Assembly: GCA_027627225.1 (NCBI GenBank)
Contig: CM051033.1
Span: forward strand, 50,219,516-50,283,515
Direction of reading: 5' to 3'
DNA: 64,000 nt
Origin: Congeria kusceri
Taxonomy: Eukaryota; Mollusca; Bivalvia; Myida; Dreissenidae
The stretch's first letter is position 1; each line of letters opens with the position of its first letter. Positions 45,501-56,554 of the stretch are shown piece after piece. The translations under genes were made by a program, and so were the position numbers. The notes under the pieces were generated by a model. It was not told the DNA's origin. It ran no database searches and worked only from the letters and a program-made list of their open reading frames with translations.

Positions 45501-48500
45501 GGTTAAGACGCTCATATAGGACCAGGACAGATTTATTTTTAGACCAGAAGCGTGACTTACAATTTTCGAACAGGACCATGCTTACCAGTTTGTCATTTAG
45601 TTTAAGTAATTTCGAGGCGGGGGCATGCTTTTCATTAATATATCCAGCTAAAAGTCCAAATACAATATTTTGAGCCTCCAGAGCGGTCCATTTTTTAGCC
45701 CAGGGGCATTGGCAATGGACCATAGGACGATGCTAATACCATACGCCTTTTAGTTTCAGGCATGGATTATAAGGAGACGTTAATACCAAACATTAGTTTC
45801 AGACGAGATGTTTAATGTTTTACCGATATAGGTCAATATAAACACTTTTTGCCTGGTTACGGCTATTTTTAGCCATGGCTCATTATTTAAGCAATTTTGA
45901 TTACAGAATATAATGCGATGCTACAAGCCAAACGTCAAAGACCTAGGCCATGCAATTTCGGATAAGATTTTTTTTTTTCCTCTTAAGGTATACATGTATA
46001 TAAAAGACGAGGGCCAATGTTTAGGTCAGGGGAAATCTTTTAACAATTTTGGACCATAAGGTGAGGCTTCATACCATATATCAAAGCTGTAGGGCTTGTA
46101 GTTTAAGACTTCAAGAACTTTGATTGTATTTCTTACATAAGTCAAAATAAAAATCGATCCTAGGGCTATAGCCATTTACGGCAGTGGATAACCAAGGTCT
46201 TGGCCTAGATATTTATGATTTTTAACGTTTTAATTTTTATCCATTAAAATACATATAAAAACGTGTGTTCCTGGGCTGGGCCATACTTTAGCCCAAGGGC
46301 ACCATTCTAAAAATTTTGGTTAAGGAGCATAAGGCTATGCTACATACCAAATATCAAGAGCCTGGGAATTGTAGTTGAAGACAAGATTTGTTAATGTTTT
46401 CCCCGATTAAAATACATGTAAAAAGTTGCAATTCTTTAGCCAATGGACATAATTTTAACAACTTTGAAAACGGAACAAAAGGCAATGCTACATATGACAA
46501 GATTTTTTAAAAATGTTTTCCTAACAACTTCCATTTCAAACAATGAACCCCAGTGGAGGCCCATGTTTGCCCTGTGGTACCATTTTAACATTTTGCAAAG
46601 AAAAATAAGGCTATGCTACCTGCCTAATACATGTATCTAGTCCTTGTAGTTTTTGACATTACAATTTTTCAAGGTGTTTCCTATTAATGATAATAATAAA
46701 CATAAAAGAAGAGAAAAATGCGGAAACCGCATTAAAGCCGGATTTTTTATTTTGCCGATGGGGGTACATGTACAAGTCAAGTGTTGGTGAAGAAGTGTGG
46801 AAGTTTCATGTCGAGCTCTAGTGGCCATTTCGTGCAGTGAGGCGGAACCATTTGAATAAGTTTGGTAGAGGACCACTAAACGAATATTGGTGTGAAATTA
46901 TTTGAAAATCTAGCCATAGGTTAGAAGAAAATGGCGTTTAGACATAATTCTATTCTTAGCTCTGGCGGCCATCTTGTGCAGTGAAGCGAAACCATTTTTT
47001 TTCACAGATTTGGTAGAGGACCATCCAAGGAACATTTCTGTAAAGTTTCATGAAGATTGGCCTACAACTTTTAAAAATATGACAGGAATACGAAACTTTA
47101 ACGCAAATTGTTAACGACATCGCAACGTCCGCCCGGCCGCCCACATGCCCAAACGACCGGTTTTCGCTTATCTATAAGCCGAGATTTTTCGTTGAAAAAT
47201 CCGGCTAAAAGCATGAGGCCCGTGACTGGCCATTTTTTTAGCTAAAGGGCAACATTTTAACAATTTTGTTAAATTACTATGATGAAATCCTACACAACAA
47301 ATATTAAGGGTATATGCCTTGTAGTTGATGACAAAACGATTTTTAAAGATTATTCCTTATAACTTACATATACAAAAACTAACTTCAGGGGCGTAAACAT
47401 GTTTAGCCAATGGGCATTATTTTAAGAAATTTGGTGAACAATCATAAGGTTATAATACCGACAATCAAGGGCCTAGGAATCGTTATTGAAGACAAGAAGA
47501 TTTTTAAAAGTTTTTTCACAATTAAAAACATATCAGAAATGGACTACAGGGCGAGGCCATTTTTAAACCAAAGGAAAAAAAAATTTGATAAATGAAGATA
47601 AGCCGATGCTACAAAATATCACAGGCTTAGGCAATATAGCTTCAGACAAAACGATTTAAAAGAATTTTCCTAATAAAGTCCTTAACAAATGATCCCCGGT
47701 GCAGGTCAATTTTTCCACACGGGGCATTATTTTAACATTTTAAAACAGGACAAAACGACAATGTTAGTAACCAACTATGAAGAATATAGGCCTTGTATTT
47801 TCCGACAGAAAGATTTTTTTTCAAATTAAAGTACATGTAAAAATTAATTATTTTTAAAAATTTGGTAAGCGAAGCTACATACCAAAGACTAACGGCCTAG
47901 GCCTTTTAGTTTTAAACAAGAATATTCTAATAACAAAAAATATTTAGTTCCTTTTACCTAATTATTGAATGGACAGAAACTATATCAACACATTCGCTTT
48001 TCAAATATTTGTTAGAAAATCGTGAAGTGTGAATGTGAAGTGTGAACTGTGAAGTGCAAAAATTCATTTATTCACACTTCACGAATTCACGATTTTGGGG
48101 GGAAAATTGTGAAGTCTGAAGTGTGAATAAATCAATTTTTGTACTCGATAGTTCACAATTCATAATTATGAAATGTGAATAATGAAGTCCCCACTTGGTC
48201 TTTCGTATGTTTGTGTTTACATGCGTTGTTCGCGTTGTGGTTTCGATTTTAACCTGCTTCTTGTTTACTAGGTTCCAATTGTCTCTGTGCCAAAACAGTA
48301 ACACATTGTTTTTGTCTTCAGTGCAAGTTTTGTTTGCATTTCGACCTCTTAGCTAAAATGATAAACGTGTTCAATAATAAATAACTTTACGGAAGCCTTT
48401 TCGATGGTGTCACTGGTGCTCATCTAGTCTACTTTTATTTGGAATTTTTATTTAAACATTTTGTGTTTGACAGCCATTGGCACTACAGTGTGTACCGTCT

Positions 48501-50288
48501 CGGGACTGGAGTGTTCTACAGCTACAGGCAGCTACTGTGACGCTACTACATTGAAATGCCAGTGTCCAGCAATTGCGACGGCGGCTACCAACGCATGTAC
48601 TAATAAACGTAAGCGCATAATTGCGTAAACTTTGTATAACATACAGTGTCAATAAATTGGAATACTTTTGCAAACGTAATCGTTTACTTTTGATTGACAC
48701 TGTTTTCTCTTAAAATGGTTTAAACTTACAAATCTACGTTCCGGCGCAAAGAAAAATATGTTCAATTATATATGTGTATTATATAACAAGTATTGTCATT
48801 AAAGGCAAGATTTACTCTAATGTTTGACGTGTGATAGGTTTTCGCTTCCGGCTTATTGCTTGTTCCTGTGAAACGCAATTGTACATTAGACAATTTAAAT
48901 TTTGAAGCAATGACATAGGTTGATCCTAATTTATTGATCCAAATGTGCTCTATCGCCTTTGATCTCCGGCCATCGGATGATTTACCGAATCATCGTATGC
49001 AGTGTATCCAATATCGTCGTAATCGATTTGTTGTTTTTTTCTGTTTTAAACCCTTTTCGGAATAGATAAGCATGTATAATCAAATTAAAACAAAAATATT
49101 TGAATTGTAGCATGTACTTCTTCTGACATTTGCACCGCTCTTGACCCCAAGTCCGAATGTTCTGGGACTGGCGCAAATGACAAATGTCGCTGCAACACTG
49201 GAAACACGATAAGAGGCAACGGAAAGTGTGCTTCAGATTCCGGTTCCGATTCTGGTATGTGAACTGGAAGAGCAGATAACCGTGTGTCAATGGTATCCAT
49301 ACGTACTCGCGATGTATGCTCAACAAGGCAAACTATGTTAAACAAATATTTATTATCCATAAATTCACTTGCATTTGTATTGTATGAAATATATGTATTT
49401 TTTTTTTATTTTTTACAAAGTAGCAGTTTTCACATTAAGAATCACCTGCTAAATCATGATACCAAGTTAGTTCTGCATTAGCCAACGCAGTAAACGGATA
49501 ACTACGGAATCCTGCAATATTCCGCCATATAGAGTTTCGCACTGTACAAGACAGCAACGATGCGACGATGCGACTATGCAACGACGCGAGATTTGGGCGA
49601 TAATTATCGCTGTGTTCAACTGATAGACACGCGTGTCTGTGAAATTTCTCAGTCGAGATTTGCAGATTATAAAAGTTAATATGTCTCATCTTTGCATCGT
49701 CGCGGTGCAGTACATGGCGAAATTTAAATGGCGGAATCAGGATTGCATAGATAACAATATTTAATATATGTATTTGTACATTTGTATTTCCAAAATCGCA
49801 AGTAACTGTTAAAAGTCTTGATACATCTTCTGGTACATTTTTAAGTGCGTCTATCCATATATAAATTGCGTATTTTTCCTACCGTGTGTCTTCTCCTAAG
49901 ACCAGCTCCTGTTTGTGAGTTCACTATGTGTCATTATGACTGTGATTGTTTATACCTTATTATGAAGTACCATTAAAATAAACACACTTCTTCAACTAGA
50001 CAAATGACTAAACAATATAAATATATGTAATTTGTAAATATAAGATCCCGACATATAACCGCCAATGGACATTTTTTATTTACCTGAAATGCGAATATTG
50101 CCAAACTTCTGTCTACTTTTAAGACCTGACATTTATAAAGACCTTTAGAATGTTAACGTTTTCCGTTGCAGTTTTTATTTCAAGATGAAATTTCATGAAT
50201 ACCCCACGCATGTGTGTTTTCAGGCACGGCTGGTGTTGTGGTCTCCATGTCAACGATTCTAACCTGCTTCTTTGTGACTGAATTCTAA
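42439..50288 (+). CDS. gene B: paralogue of gene A with three EB-module pairs, two exons damaged
   Basis: Exons: 42439-42508 signal; module pairs 42957-43091/43839-43969, 44751-44885/45235-45360 and 48474-48608/49111-49254; 50224-50288 GPI-type tail. The donor before the tail exon is intact here. Exon 43839 has a one-base loss (131 nt) and exon 45235 has a TAG. Because every junction is phase 1, leaving out both damaged exons restores one frame of 684 nt, 227 residues, with three type I modules and one type II. Whether that transcript exists is unknown. The introns after 43091 and 44885 resemble each other, so the first two pairs arose by internal duplication. The third pair is closest to gene A. 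Function as for gene A: surface or secreted cysteine-rich protein, role unknown. Confidence 0.7.
42957..43091 (+). CDS. gene B type I module, first copy
   Basis: Reads VCTASGSECSALTDSYCDAA then ALKCKCPAIATAGSNICTFN. 135 nt, acceptor ATGACAG, donor GTAAGT. Intact, six cysteines. Nearly identical to the copy at 44751. Confidence 0.85.
43839..43969 (+). pseudogene. gene B type II module, first copy, frameshifted
   Basis: Starts CTSHATCTAVDIN and then loses one base (AATCCGAATG where the sister exon has AACTCCGAATG). After that the frame CSGNTANDKCQCKTGYTIGG is out of register. Acceptor CTTAAAAG and donor GTATGT look usable. The length of 131 nt is not a multiple of three, so inclusion breaks the protein. 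Confidence 0.8.
44751..44885 (+). CDS. gene B type I module, second copy
   Basis: Reads VCTASRSECSALTDSYCDAA then ALKCKCPAIATAGSNICTYN. Acceptor CTATGGCAG, donor GTGAGT. Same 135 nt. The only notable change from the first copy is Gly to Arg in the first loop. Intact. Confidence 0.85.
45235..45360 (+). pseudogene. gene B type II module, second copy, with in-frame TAG
   Basis: Reads CTSSGTCTALDPNSECSTTG then SNDKCRCK and TAG at 45321-45323, followed in frame by TYAMGNEGKCAL. The donor is probably TTAA/GTAACC, weaker than in sister exons. 126 nt and phase 1-1, so skipping it keeps the frame. Confidence 0.8.
45450..47990. repeat. degenerate about 180-bp tandem repeat in a gene B intron
   Basis: Recurring blocks: AAGGC.ATGCTAC.TACCAAA, GGGCCTAGG..TTGTAGTT, GACAA.A.GATTTTTAA, TTTTCC..ATTAA..TACATGTA and CAGGGG...GCCATTTTT. 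Old and strongly diverged, and interrupted by the element at 46706-47210. Explains the short open frames here. Confidence 0.7.
46706..47210 (-). mobile_element. Helentron/HINE-like element, minus strand (element E6)
   Basis: Read on the minus strand it starts TTTTAGCCGGATTTTTC, folds back to GAAAAATCTCGGCT, and near its 3' end has the exact inverse AAAAATCCGGCT. A perfect AATGCGG-TTT-CCGCATT hairpin and TTTCTCTTCTTTT follow. The body resembles 63521-64000 (TTGCGTTAAAGTTTCGTATT, GTCCTCTACCAAA.CTGTGAA, TTCACTGCACAA.ATGGC). Confidence 0.75.
48018..48190. repeat. GTGAAGTGTGAA-type palindromic low-complexity block
   Basis: AATCGTGAAGTGTGAA at the left pairs with TTCACACTTCAC...ACGATT near 48077-48096. 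A second, looser unit follows. Probably a folded-back repeat; no ends recognised. Confidence 0.6.
48474..48608 (+). CDS. gene B type I module, third copy
   Basis: Reads VCTVSGLECSTATGSYCDAT then TLKCQCPAIATAATNACTNK. 135 nt, acceptor TTTGACAG, donor GTAAGC. Intact. By its flanking introns it is the counterpart of gene A exon 3. Confidence 0.85.
48609..49110 (+). other. intron, empty-site counterpart of the gene A intron
   Basis: Aligns in order with the gene A intron up to CGTAATCGATTTGTTG but lacks the roughly 2.1-kb element E3. Ends with the acceptor TGAATTGTAG. Confidence 0.7.
49111..49254 (+). CDS. gene B type II module, third copy, with intact donor
   Basis: Reads CTSSDICTALDPKSECSGTG then ANDKCRCNTGNTIRGNGKC and the Ser/Asp/Gly stalk ASDSGSDSG. 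144 nt, donor TCTG/GTATGT. It is the intact reference for the mutated gene A exon 4. Confidence 0.85.
49490..49750. mobile_element. possible MITE in the last gene B intron
   Basis: CCTGCAATATTCCGCCAT near 49511 and ATGGCGGAATCAGGATTGCA near 49728 are imperfect inverses. GC content is higher than in the surroundings (GACGATGCGACTATGCAACG). No clear target duplication. Confidence 0.45.
50224..50288 (+). CDS. gene B last exon, hydrophobic tail (GPI-type signal)
   Basis: Reads (G)TAGVVVSMSTILTCFFVTEF then TAA, after the acceptor GTGTTTTCAG. 65 nt as in gene A. Preceded by the Ser/Gly-rich SGSDSG stalk, a plausible attachment region. Confidence 0.7.
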
Positions 50289-51280
50289 TTGTCACGGACT
50301 TCAGCACTTATAATAGACTTGGACATGGCTACTTCTTCGCGCTTTATTTTGGACAAAACAGAACTATGTAAATTTGTTTATTCAGATGTCCATACAATTA
50401 TGAAAAAACTAGGTTTTTAGGCAGCTTCGATTTTATAATACCTTGATTTATTTATATTTCGAAGCCATTGATGACGGTAAAAAAAAATTCCCGTAATTAT
50501 CAAGTCTATTAAGTTGCTGCCATGGTATTCAAAAACTCTATTTTTCTATGCATGATTTTTCTTTAATTATTATCAGTGTGATTTAGACGTACTCCAGTTC
50601 TAAACCTCCATTTCAAGATATGACTGACATGTCCTAAGTAAATTAAATTTGCAACAGTTTACCATCATGATGCATATTGAAATATCCAAAATATTACATT
50701 CTAGAACAATAAATACAAGAAAATAACAATAAAAATGGAATAAATTTTAAGCAACACACTATCATTACATTGATGTTATTACATGAATTCCAACATCATA
50801 TCTGTATTGAACGTAGAGAGGATTGCTGACTACATATGGTGTCGTGTATCGTCTGTCTGGTCCGTTGTTGATGGATACAAAATAGTGTGTAAGTATAAAA
50901 TCCTTCATGACAAACATTTGCACTCAAACAGAGAATGAATATTAAGATGCATAAATTTTGTTATATTATGCACTATGCTATATATAATATATTCATATAT
51001 CTAATGAATACTCAAGAAAAAGGTTCGTGTGTGATAAAATAAAATTATCGTTTGCTGGCCTGAAAACAGAATATATTTGAATTAATTACATGCATTTACA
51101 CAATAAAGTATCTCAATCAACCATTCGCAACATGATCTTGCAAACAAGGCTTATATGATCACATGAACTTCATGTTACACCAGTCGCTAAATAGTTTGTA
51201 CTATAAATGTTATTGCTTATAAATAATAATTAATGTTTTCAACGGACAGGTGCATGATACACTGTACATTGTTTTTCAGT
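50289..51280 (+). other. gene B 3' UTR
   Basis: Keeps the same ordered blocks as downstream of gene A (see 36219-37095), including CTTGCAAACA.GGCTT.TATGA and GTGCATGATACA. No open frame of note. Confidence 0.65.
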
Positions 51281-51286
51281 AATAAA
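51281..51286 (+). terminator. poly-A signal AATAAA, gene B
   Basis: Lies in CAGTAATAAAAATATTTTTT + CAATCG, paralogous to the gene A signal at 37096. Confidence 0.5.
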
Positions 51287-52009
51287 AATATTTTTTCAAT
51301 CGTGGTGTTATTCTTAAAATAGATGATGAACATACAACCTCGTATAGCGATTACCGGTATATAACAGTGGTATTATTATCGAGCAGATATATAAACATGA
51401 ATAAATGCAACTGTATTTCACTGAGTGTTCGTATGGTATGTACATATGTTAGTTGTAGCTTTTCTTTAATTTACCGTTTTGCTGCTAATTACAGCACTCA
51501 TTCAAGCAGTACAAAACAAATGATTGACGACGTGTTAAGTCCATATATTGGCTATTAAACAATGACAATATGATCGCTAATAAATGTAACAAAGGATATC
51601 AGTGAAACTGATAAATGCTCCCCAATGCGATTTCTCAAGTAGCGGGAATTAATGCAACGAGAAAGGCAGATATATTAAAATAACTACAAATCAATGGAAC
51701 TGCAGGACCAGATCTGTTGTCGAAACTGTATTTGATCATGGCACACAAATACCATACGAACATGCAGCTGAAGCATAATTGTACAACAACAATCTAAGGT
51801 CCATAACTGTAATAATAACTTTTTAAACGGTGGAATATAACTGTATTACATTATTTTCATCCTTGTTATTTAACTTTCCATCTTCAGTGTCGTTAAATTT
51901 CATACATAGCTGTTCGAGAGAAATAGACCTGGCATTAATGATACACTAAATACTATTCAATAATAATGAAAGACTTACAATTTTGTGAAAAATAATCAAA
52001 GTGGAACAT
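51287..52009. other. no gene seen
   Basis: AT-rich; the right part drifts into the degenerate repeat that follows. Confidence 0.4.
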
Positions 52010-53270
52010 CAAGACATCAATATCATCTCCCCTTGGTACTGAAGGCTTCAATGGCTTTTCACTGAATTTCAGCCAGTAGTAGTTGCTGTGAAATAGCCTG
52101 GAAAAGAATGGCACACTTGGTCCCATATGCAGCAATAATCAATTAGAGGCCCATGACTCGCTACAAGTCAAAAGTGGAATCTCACGACATTATGCTACTC
52201 TGGTTCTAACCAGTACTAAAGCTTTATCAAAATGTTGCAATAAAGATTCATGGAATTCCTGTCGGTGGTTGTTGAGCTATATCCTGTATTAGAACTGTGC
52301 AATATATTTATACTAAATTGAAGCTATCAAAAAAGGTCCATACCTTAGGGAAAAATCTTTGAAGCAGAAGATCCTGACAATATGCTTACCTGCTCTTGAT
52401 TATGAAGCTTTCCATACAGTTTCAATGAATTCGGACAAGTGGTGGCTGTGAAATATCCCGGGCAAGACTTGTGAACTACGTATTTTTTTCAGCAATTGTC
52501 AAATGCCCATAATTCCAAGACAAATCATTGAAGAGCAATATCCTGGTACTATGCATACCATCTTAGTAGTGAAGATTCACTTTAAGCAGTGGGGAGGGGG
52601 TCGAAAAAATGTGGTTAAGTTGGAAGTTAATTATCATAGTATTATATCCTTATACATGTGAACGACAAATTGTGTTTTATTCATAATTTTAAGAAAAAAA
52701 AAATGTCAGGAAGGCCTGAAATGAAAACTTTATTTTTGTTTGGAAAAGTGACTGTTGTTTGCGGACAAGTAGATTTTTGCAATTAACTTGTCCATGGACA
52801 AGTTAACAATTCTGATATTTCCACGGGAATCCGGTCAGTATAGTTGCTGAAAAATGGTTGGACAACTTTTGTGCACAATATAATAACTTCAGCAATGTTT
52901 AAAGGCCAATAACTCCAAGAAATATCATTGAAGCGGAACACCATGGTACTATGCACACCTTGTCTGTGTAATGAAGCTTCCCGTATAGTTTGTTTGAATT
53001 CTGACTATAAGTAGTTGCTGAAATTGAATAGCACAGACAGGCTAAAAATTGTGCACTTAAAACTAATTTCAGCAATTTCCCCAAAGTCCGAAAACTCAAA
53101 GAAAAGAAAAAATATTCGAAGCTTGTTATGGTATTTTGTATACGCATATTCTGAAGCACTAGCTCTGACACAACCGTGAGGTAGGTGAGGGAAAGGAACC
53201 ACAACTCTACGTAGGGGCATGAATCTGTAGAAAAGCCCGAAATGTCCTGGCACCTTTTTGTCTTGAGGCC
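52010..53270. repeat. degenerate dispersed/tandem repeat block
   Basis: Loose repeats of GCCCATAA.TCCAAGA.AAATC, ATTGAAG..GAA.A.CCTGGTAC, TATGCA.ACC, TGAAGCTT.CC.TA.AGTTT and AGT.GTTGCTGAAAT. Four or more units. The minus-strand open frames at 52899-53253 come from this repeat. Confidence 0.6.
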
Positions 53271-53314
53271 AATATGACAGGTGACGTCACCATTTAACCA
53301 ACTTATAGTTTAGA

Positions 53315-53665
53315 TACCAGTAATTCCAATTCCCATAGGGTCCCATTATGAAACGGCAAATTTTCCGAGCATTTCCTTTATTTCAAATTGTGCAAGGCCG
53401 GTATCAATTTAAAGATCAATCTGTCTTCTTCCAAAATGTGCAATAGAAAAGGTATGTCATGTTACTTTTAAGAAAATGCATCTCACTTGAATGCAGGCAC
53501 CGGCACAAAACAGGGTTTCGGCAGTTATATTTCGACAAAAGCCCCTACCACATTTAACACACCCCAAAAGTTACCCTTTCAAGTTAGCCTCCAATGAAAT
53601 GCACCAAAATGTCGCAGACACGCATAGGATATTAGAATTAACCACAAAAGGCATGTCTGAGATTC
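53315..53665 (-). repeat. inverted partner of the 23110 repeat
   Basis: On the minus strand it follows the 23110-23455 copy block for block over about 345 bp, some 30 kb away in opposite orientation. Confidence 0.8.
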
Positions 53666-54528
53666 GTAAAAGGCTTGTATGCCAGAAGAGAAGAGGAACT
53701 CTTTAGTAATAGGCACTACTTTTGAATGGACCACGGAAGGATGCGCAATGATTTACTGGTATCTAACCTGATATCGCTACAACAAGACTACACATAGACT
53801 ACTGACAAATATATGGTAAATAATTGGCCAATCTGTTTATCATTCTTTATTAATATATTCATTATTGAATAGAGCATACATATTAAGGTTTGTTACAAAT
53901 TACATTCTAAAGTTTCAATTGGAACTAACGTCAGGACGAAAAGTTGTGTAACTTGTATATTATTTCGGAAAAAAATTCGGATTAGCATTTCATAGGTGCT
54001 CATCAAATATGAAGCAATAATTTAATGTGGACAGTGTTTTCTTTCCTTATTTCTGTATTGATATTCCCTTTTCCGTAAGTGGTTTTCAACATTACAACAA
54101 CTTAATTTGTGCCACTAAGCATTAAAGTGAAAAAGTCTGAAGTGCCTACGGGCTATTGAACTACGGGTCCTCTGATAGCATGAACCAATAATTTTTTTTT
54201 TAATATTTAAATATAAGGAAACATACAATATTTTGTATTCAGATTTGCCTACTTTAGAAGTTCAAACAACTTTACTTTTTTAAACTTGGAGTTCAAATAC
54301 ATTTTTGGAGAATTGCTTAAGTAACCTACCATAAGTATTTTGTAAAACACTGCATGTGTTTTGGTTACCTAAATTGTTCACCTAAATTTTACTGAAAAAA
54401 ATCAACTCTTTAACACAAGATTCAGAGCCTTTGCATGTGTTTTGTAAAGTTTTACAAATAAGGACCCCAAAATAACATTAAAGACAATCATAATCAAGTT
54501 ATTAGGCAAAATTATAAAAATAGTTCTG
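53666..54528. other. no gene seen
   Basis: AT-rich; nothing recognised. Confidence 0.4.
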
Positions 54529-55015
54529 TTTCTGGTCTCCGGCCCAAAAATTAAGGGTCGGTAGGTAGGGATTTTATTTTATTTTTTTTTATGATGGGGG
54601 GGATGGTTTGTGTTCCAGACAGGTGTCTGTTCAGATGGGAAATCAATACAGATGAGTAATGTGTTGACATATTGCAAAACCTGTATCCCAAACTGATCGA
54701 CCAACATGCTGACATGACTGCCTGTTAAAAATTGAAAAACTACCGGTAAAAAACCATGTATTAATTCAAAGGCAATGCCCAACTTTTCTGAAAATGATAT
54801 CCATTAAATAAATTTACAACAAAATATATATAAAAGTAATTAGTACGACTGAAGTACCTTCAATGCCAAAAAAATCACTTAAAATTCTTTTTTTAGTAAA
54901 ATGTGCGAAAAGAAAATTTATCGATGGAAAGAAAATTAAAGAAAATAAACTTTTTTTTGGAACAAAAGTATGTAGGGTAGGCAGCAAAAGGTAGGGTAGG
55001 TAGGGAGACCAGAAA
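54529..55015. mobile_element. element with perfect 12-bp TIR TTTCTGGTCTCC
   Basis: TTTCTGGTCTCC at 54529-54540 and GGAGACCAGAAA at 55004-55015 are exact inverses. Next to each lies a GGTAGGTAGGG-type tract, reminiscent of the TCGGGTA/GGTCGGG tracts of the 55132 element. No target duplication could be fixed. Confidence 0.7.
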
Positions 55016-55131
55016 TGGGACTTTTTTGGGGGGGCTTTAGCATCATTTGGTATTACAACAATCAACACTTAAATACCAAACAATTTGAAGCTACATTAAA
55101 GTTATTGTAATATAGTTTTATTTTAAAATCC

Positions 55132-55477
55132 TTTAGGCGTAAAAAAAAAAGTTTGTTTCAGGTTAAATGCCCCCAAAAATTAGTGAAGGTAGGTCGGGAT
55201 TTGTTTATTTTATTTTTTATTATAAATGGTCAACTTAAAGATCCTAAAAGTAAAACTGAATAAATATTCAAAACATATCAGTAATATCTTTAAACATTAT
55301 TTATAAGTGGATACTATCGAAACAAAGCCCTTATTTATCCAAAAACACATTTAATTATTGAAAAAGTAAATAAAACAAAAATAAATCTGACAAACCCAAT
55401 AAAATGTTCTAGGGTCGGGGCATTTTTTAGGGTATGTCGGGTAACCTGAAACTAATTTTTTTTTTTTACACCTTATT
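55132..55477. mobile_element. second copy of the 35900-type TIR element
   Basis: Begins TTTAGGCGTAA and ends TTTACACCTTATT, degraded versions of the 35900 ends. The body matches in order: TGTTTCAGGTTAAATGCCCC, CTGAATAAATATTCAAAACA, TATCCAAAAACA, TAAAATGTTCTAGGGTCGGG and CGGGTAACCTGAAAC. Confidence 0.75.
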
Positions 55478-55515
55478 AAAGCCTTTGGCAGTAATCAAGC
55501 CATTTTACTTGAATA

Positions 55516-56491
55516 CTGGCGCAGTGCCTAAATTCGCCACTTGCCTACATCCGCCACCCCATCCGAATAAGCGTTTATTTACCAGCGATGTCTATTTCGT
55601 TGATCTCGATCAATCAGATACTTTCACTTAACAAAGCTGATGAGTTTTCATCTTGATTTGTGCATTAATGCATAGTTGATCCAATTATTTTGTACATAAC
55701 CCCTAAATGCAAAGAAACTGCATGCGGGGAATCTATTTCATACTGCGCATGCGCAGTTTTGAGGCCCTGCATGGTGTCCACAATAAAGTAAATTTTTCGT
55801 GTTTTAATAGTATGTCCATGTGAACATGTGCAGCATAAAATTAACCATTATTCATTGGCATCACATACAATAAAATGTGGAAAAAACTGCGTTTTGAGAG
55901 CGCAAATGTCTCGCTACTCAAAACCCCCATTATTTGTCCACGTGCATGCGGGGCCTCCGTTTCAGAGCTATTTTTAGAAATACGAACAAGTATTTGGAGA
56001 AATTGAAACGTATTAACAACAGACATCGAGCTGCTCAATATATAAAATTAAATAAAACAATAGTCAAATGTGGAATACTGCAGTAAGCATGTCACGGTTC
56101 TTGATCTGCGAATTTCACCAAGCCACTTTGGATCACCGTGTTTTATATTAAACACTATCAAATGAACCTTAAATACACAAAAGTAGGAGTTTTGTCAACA
56201 TAAGTCAATAGAAGTTGCTTTGAAGACAGAATTATTTTCGAGGAATTTGAACATGTTAAAGTGGGGTGGCGGATTTAAGCACTCCCACGCTCATTTTTTA
56301 ACACCGTTTAGGCCTTCAATCTCAATAATTACTTTTTATTTGCCAAGTATTTAAAATGTAACCAAAACATGCGGGCAAATGCACATTAAACCTAACTTGA
56401 TTTATGTGAATTTTTATGTCAATCTGTAAACAACTTAAAAAAATATCGTACAAATACCCCCCAAATGTGGCAGGTTTCGGCACTGCGCCAG
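55516..56491. mobile_element. TIR element with TA target (Tc1/mariner-like size class)
   Basis: CTGGCGCAGTGCC at 55516 and GGCACTGCGCCAG ending at 56491 are exact inverses flanked by TA on both sides. Similarity extends weakly inward (AAATTCGCCAC / GTGGC.GGTTT). The 976-bp body has no transposase. TA duplication suits Tc1/mariner-type transposition, but the superfamily is not proven. Confidence 0.75.
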
Positions 56492-56554
56492 TATAGTTAA
56501 AACAATAACAGAACACATGTATAGACAATTGAACAAAAAGAGTTGTGAAATACA

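Noticed and set aside
45496..46876. Several 65-79-codon frames
   Set aside because: All lie in the diverged 180-bp tandem repeat or element E6 and do not share a protein pattern.
52899..53253. Two overlapping minus-strand frames of 82 and 101 codons
   Set aside because: They arise from the degenerate repeat block; no coding pattern between units.
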